Shown: piece after piece, positions 63,571 to 64,000 of the stretch
How the letters are laid out: every line of letters begins with the position of its first letter
Position numbering within the stretch: position 1 is the first letter of the stretch
From: Sulfurimonas aquatica
GTDB lineage: Bacteria; Campylobacterota; Campylobacteria; Campylobacterales; Sulfurimonadaceae
DNA: 64,000 nt
Direction: 5' to 3'
Assembly: GCF_017357825.1 (NCBI RefSeq)
Contig: NZ_CP046073.1
Span: 17,893 to 81,892 of the forward strand
Translations under genes and position numbers: made by a program
Notes under the pieces: model-generated
Told to the model about the DNA's origin: nothing
What the model saw: only the letters and a program-made list of their open reading frames with translations
Databases searched by the model: none

Positions 63571-64000
63571 TACAGAGACTGTGAAAGAACTCAAAGCCAC
63601 TTATAACGACTAATTAGCTAAAATAGATATGTCATATATCAATGAAAAAGGCTGAAGAATGCCAAACTACAAAGAGGGTTTAAACCGTCATCAACAACTT
63701 CTTTTTCCTCCCAGTCTAGATGAGTATGTTGATGAAGATAATCCTGTAAGGGCTATTGAAAGCTATGTCGATAGTATTGATTTAGCTGATTTAGGAGTCT
63801 TTACATCTAATGGTGGTTCTGATGGTCAACCAGCATATCATCCAGCACTTCTTTTAAAAATATATCTATATGGCTATCTTAATAGTGTCAGAAGCTCTAG
63901 AAAGCTTGAGCGTGAGATTAAACGTAATGTTGAGATGATGTGGTTATGCGCAGGACTCACTCCTGGATATAAGACCATCGCTAACTTCCGTAAAGATAAT
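63571..64000 (+). mobile_element. IS1182-family insertion sequence, second copy (cut by window edge)
   Basis: The left end TACAGAGACTGTGAAAGAAC begins at 63571, and the transposase ATG follows 88 bp later at 63659, exactly as in the copy at 28366. The reading frame stays open to the window edge. Bases 63735 to about 63890 differ from copy 1 at many third-codon positions, while the flanking parts are the same. Confidence 0.88.
63659..64000 (+). CDS. IS1182-family transposase, N-terminal part
   Basis: 114 codons are visible, beginning M-P-N-Y-K-E-G-L-N-R-H-Q as in the copy at 28454, with nearly the same protein (N-for-S and V-for-I level changes) despite many silent differences in the middle. 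The 3' part is beyond the window. Confidence 0.85.
   Translation, partial: MPNYKEGLNRHQQLLFPPSLDEYVDEDNPVRAIESYVDSIDLADLGVFTSNGGSDGQPAYHPALLLKIYLYGYLNSVRSSRKLEREIKRNVEMMWLCAGLTPGYKTIANFRKDN

Overview
The window is AT-rich DNA from a member of the Campylobacterota, most likely a free-living Sulfurimonas-like bacterium. This rests on gene style, not on any marker gene: an LPP20-like lipoprotein, a PAS histidine kinase with the HQWRQP H-box, a REC-REC-PAS-GGDEF-EAL protein, short overlapping operons, low GC, and TTG/GTG starts with clear AGGA-type ribosome binding sites. No rRNA, ribosomal protein or housekeeping gene is present, so this is accessory sequence: a defence and toxin-antitoxin island loaded with mobile elements.

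Layout. 1-9 kb holds a zinc-ribbon fragment, a WGR-like protein, two small membrane proteins, a DUF2130 protein, a decayed membrane gene, a PPC-like lipoprotein, and an operon of an envelope protein, a caspase-like peptidase and an LPP20/DUF4384-like lipoprotein. 9-31 kb is a string of toxin modules: three Fic proteins, three full-length HipA-type kinases (one fused to its own winged-helix domain, one paired divergently with an AbiEi-like regulator across two palindromic operators), an AbiEii-type nucleotidyltransferase pair and the stump of another. Among them lie signalling genes, a serine resolvase, decayed tRNA sequences and an IS1182-family element. 32-42 kb has an AAA/DUF4143 ATPase bounded by near-repeats beside a Xer-type recombinase, then a 2201-residue lipoprotein (LVIVD-like propeller, Ig-like repeats, two sets of seven FG-GAP-like repeats) followed by a predicted outer-membrane barrel. 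42.3-47.2 kb is a Tn3-family transposon with 36-bp terminal inverted repeats, carrying tnpA, tnpR and a DUF1016 nuclease-like passenger; it abuts a hipA that has lost its 5' part. 48-50.6 kb has another hipA/hipB pair, a remnant resembling the end of a WYL regulator, and an MNT/HEPN pair. 50.7-56.6 kb is a Tn554/RIT-like operon of three tyrosine recombinases plus a TnpC-like protein, the third recombinase split by an IS256-family element with an 8-bp target duplication. A HigB/HigA pair, a DUF6398/ST7-like protein, a second identical-looking IS256 copy in inverse orientation with its own 8-bp duplication, and a ParE/antitoxin pair follow. 60.7-64 kb has a histone-deacetylase-family hydrolase, a Y-family polymerase gene and an S24 repressor gene that appear to have lost both 5' ends in one deletion, a second WGR-like protein, and the start of a second IS1182 copy.

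How it fits together. Most intact genes form self-contained addiction or defence pairs, often with 1-11 bp overlaps and palindromic promoter elements. Short direct or inverted repeats border several of them (14614/16414 around hipBA; 21436/30135/31446 around AbiE and Fic modules; 31899/33479 around the ATPase), which suggests cassette-style gain and loss. The most unexplained structure is a two-module hairpin and tandem-repeat array at 12.55-12.82 kb, in which a short variable core differs between modules but agrees in every repeat of its own module and on both sides of its own hairpin.
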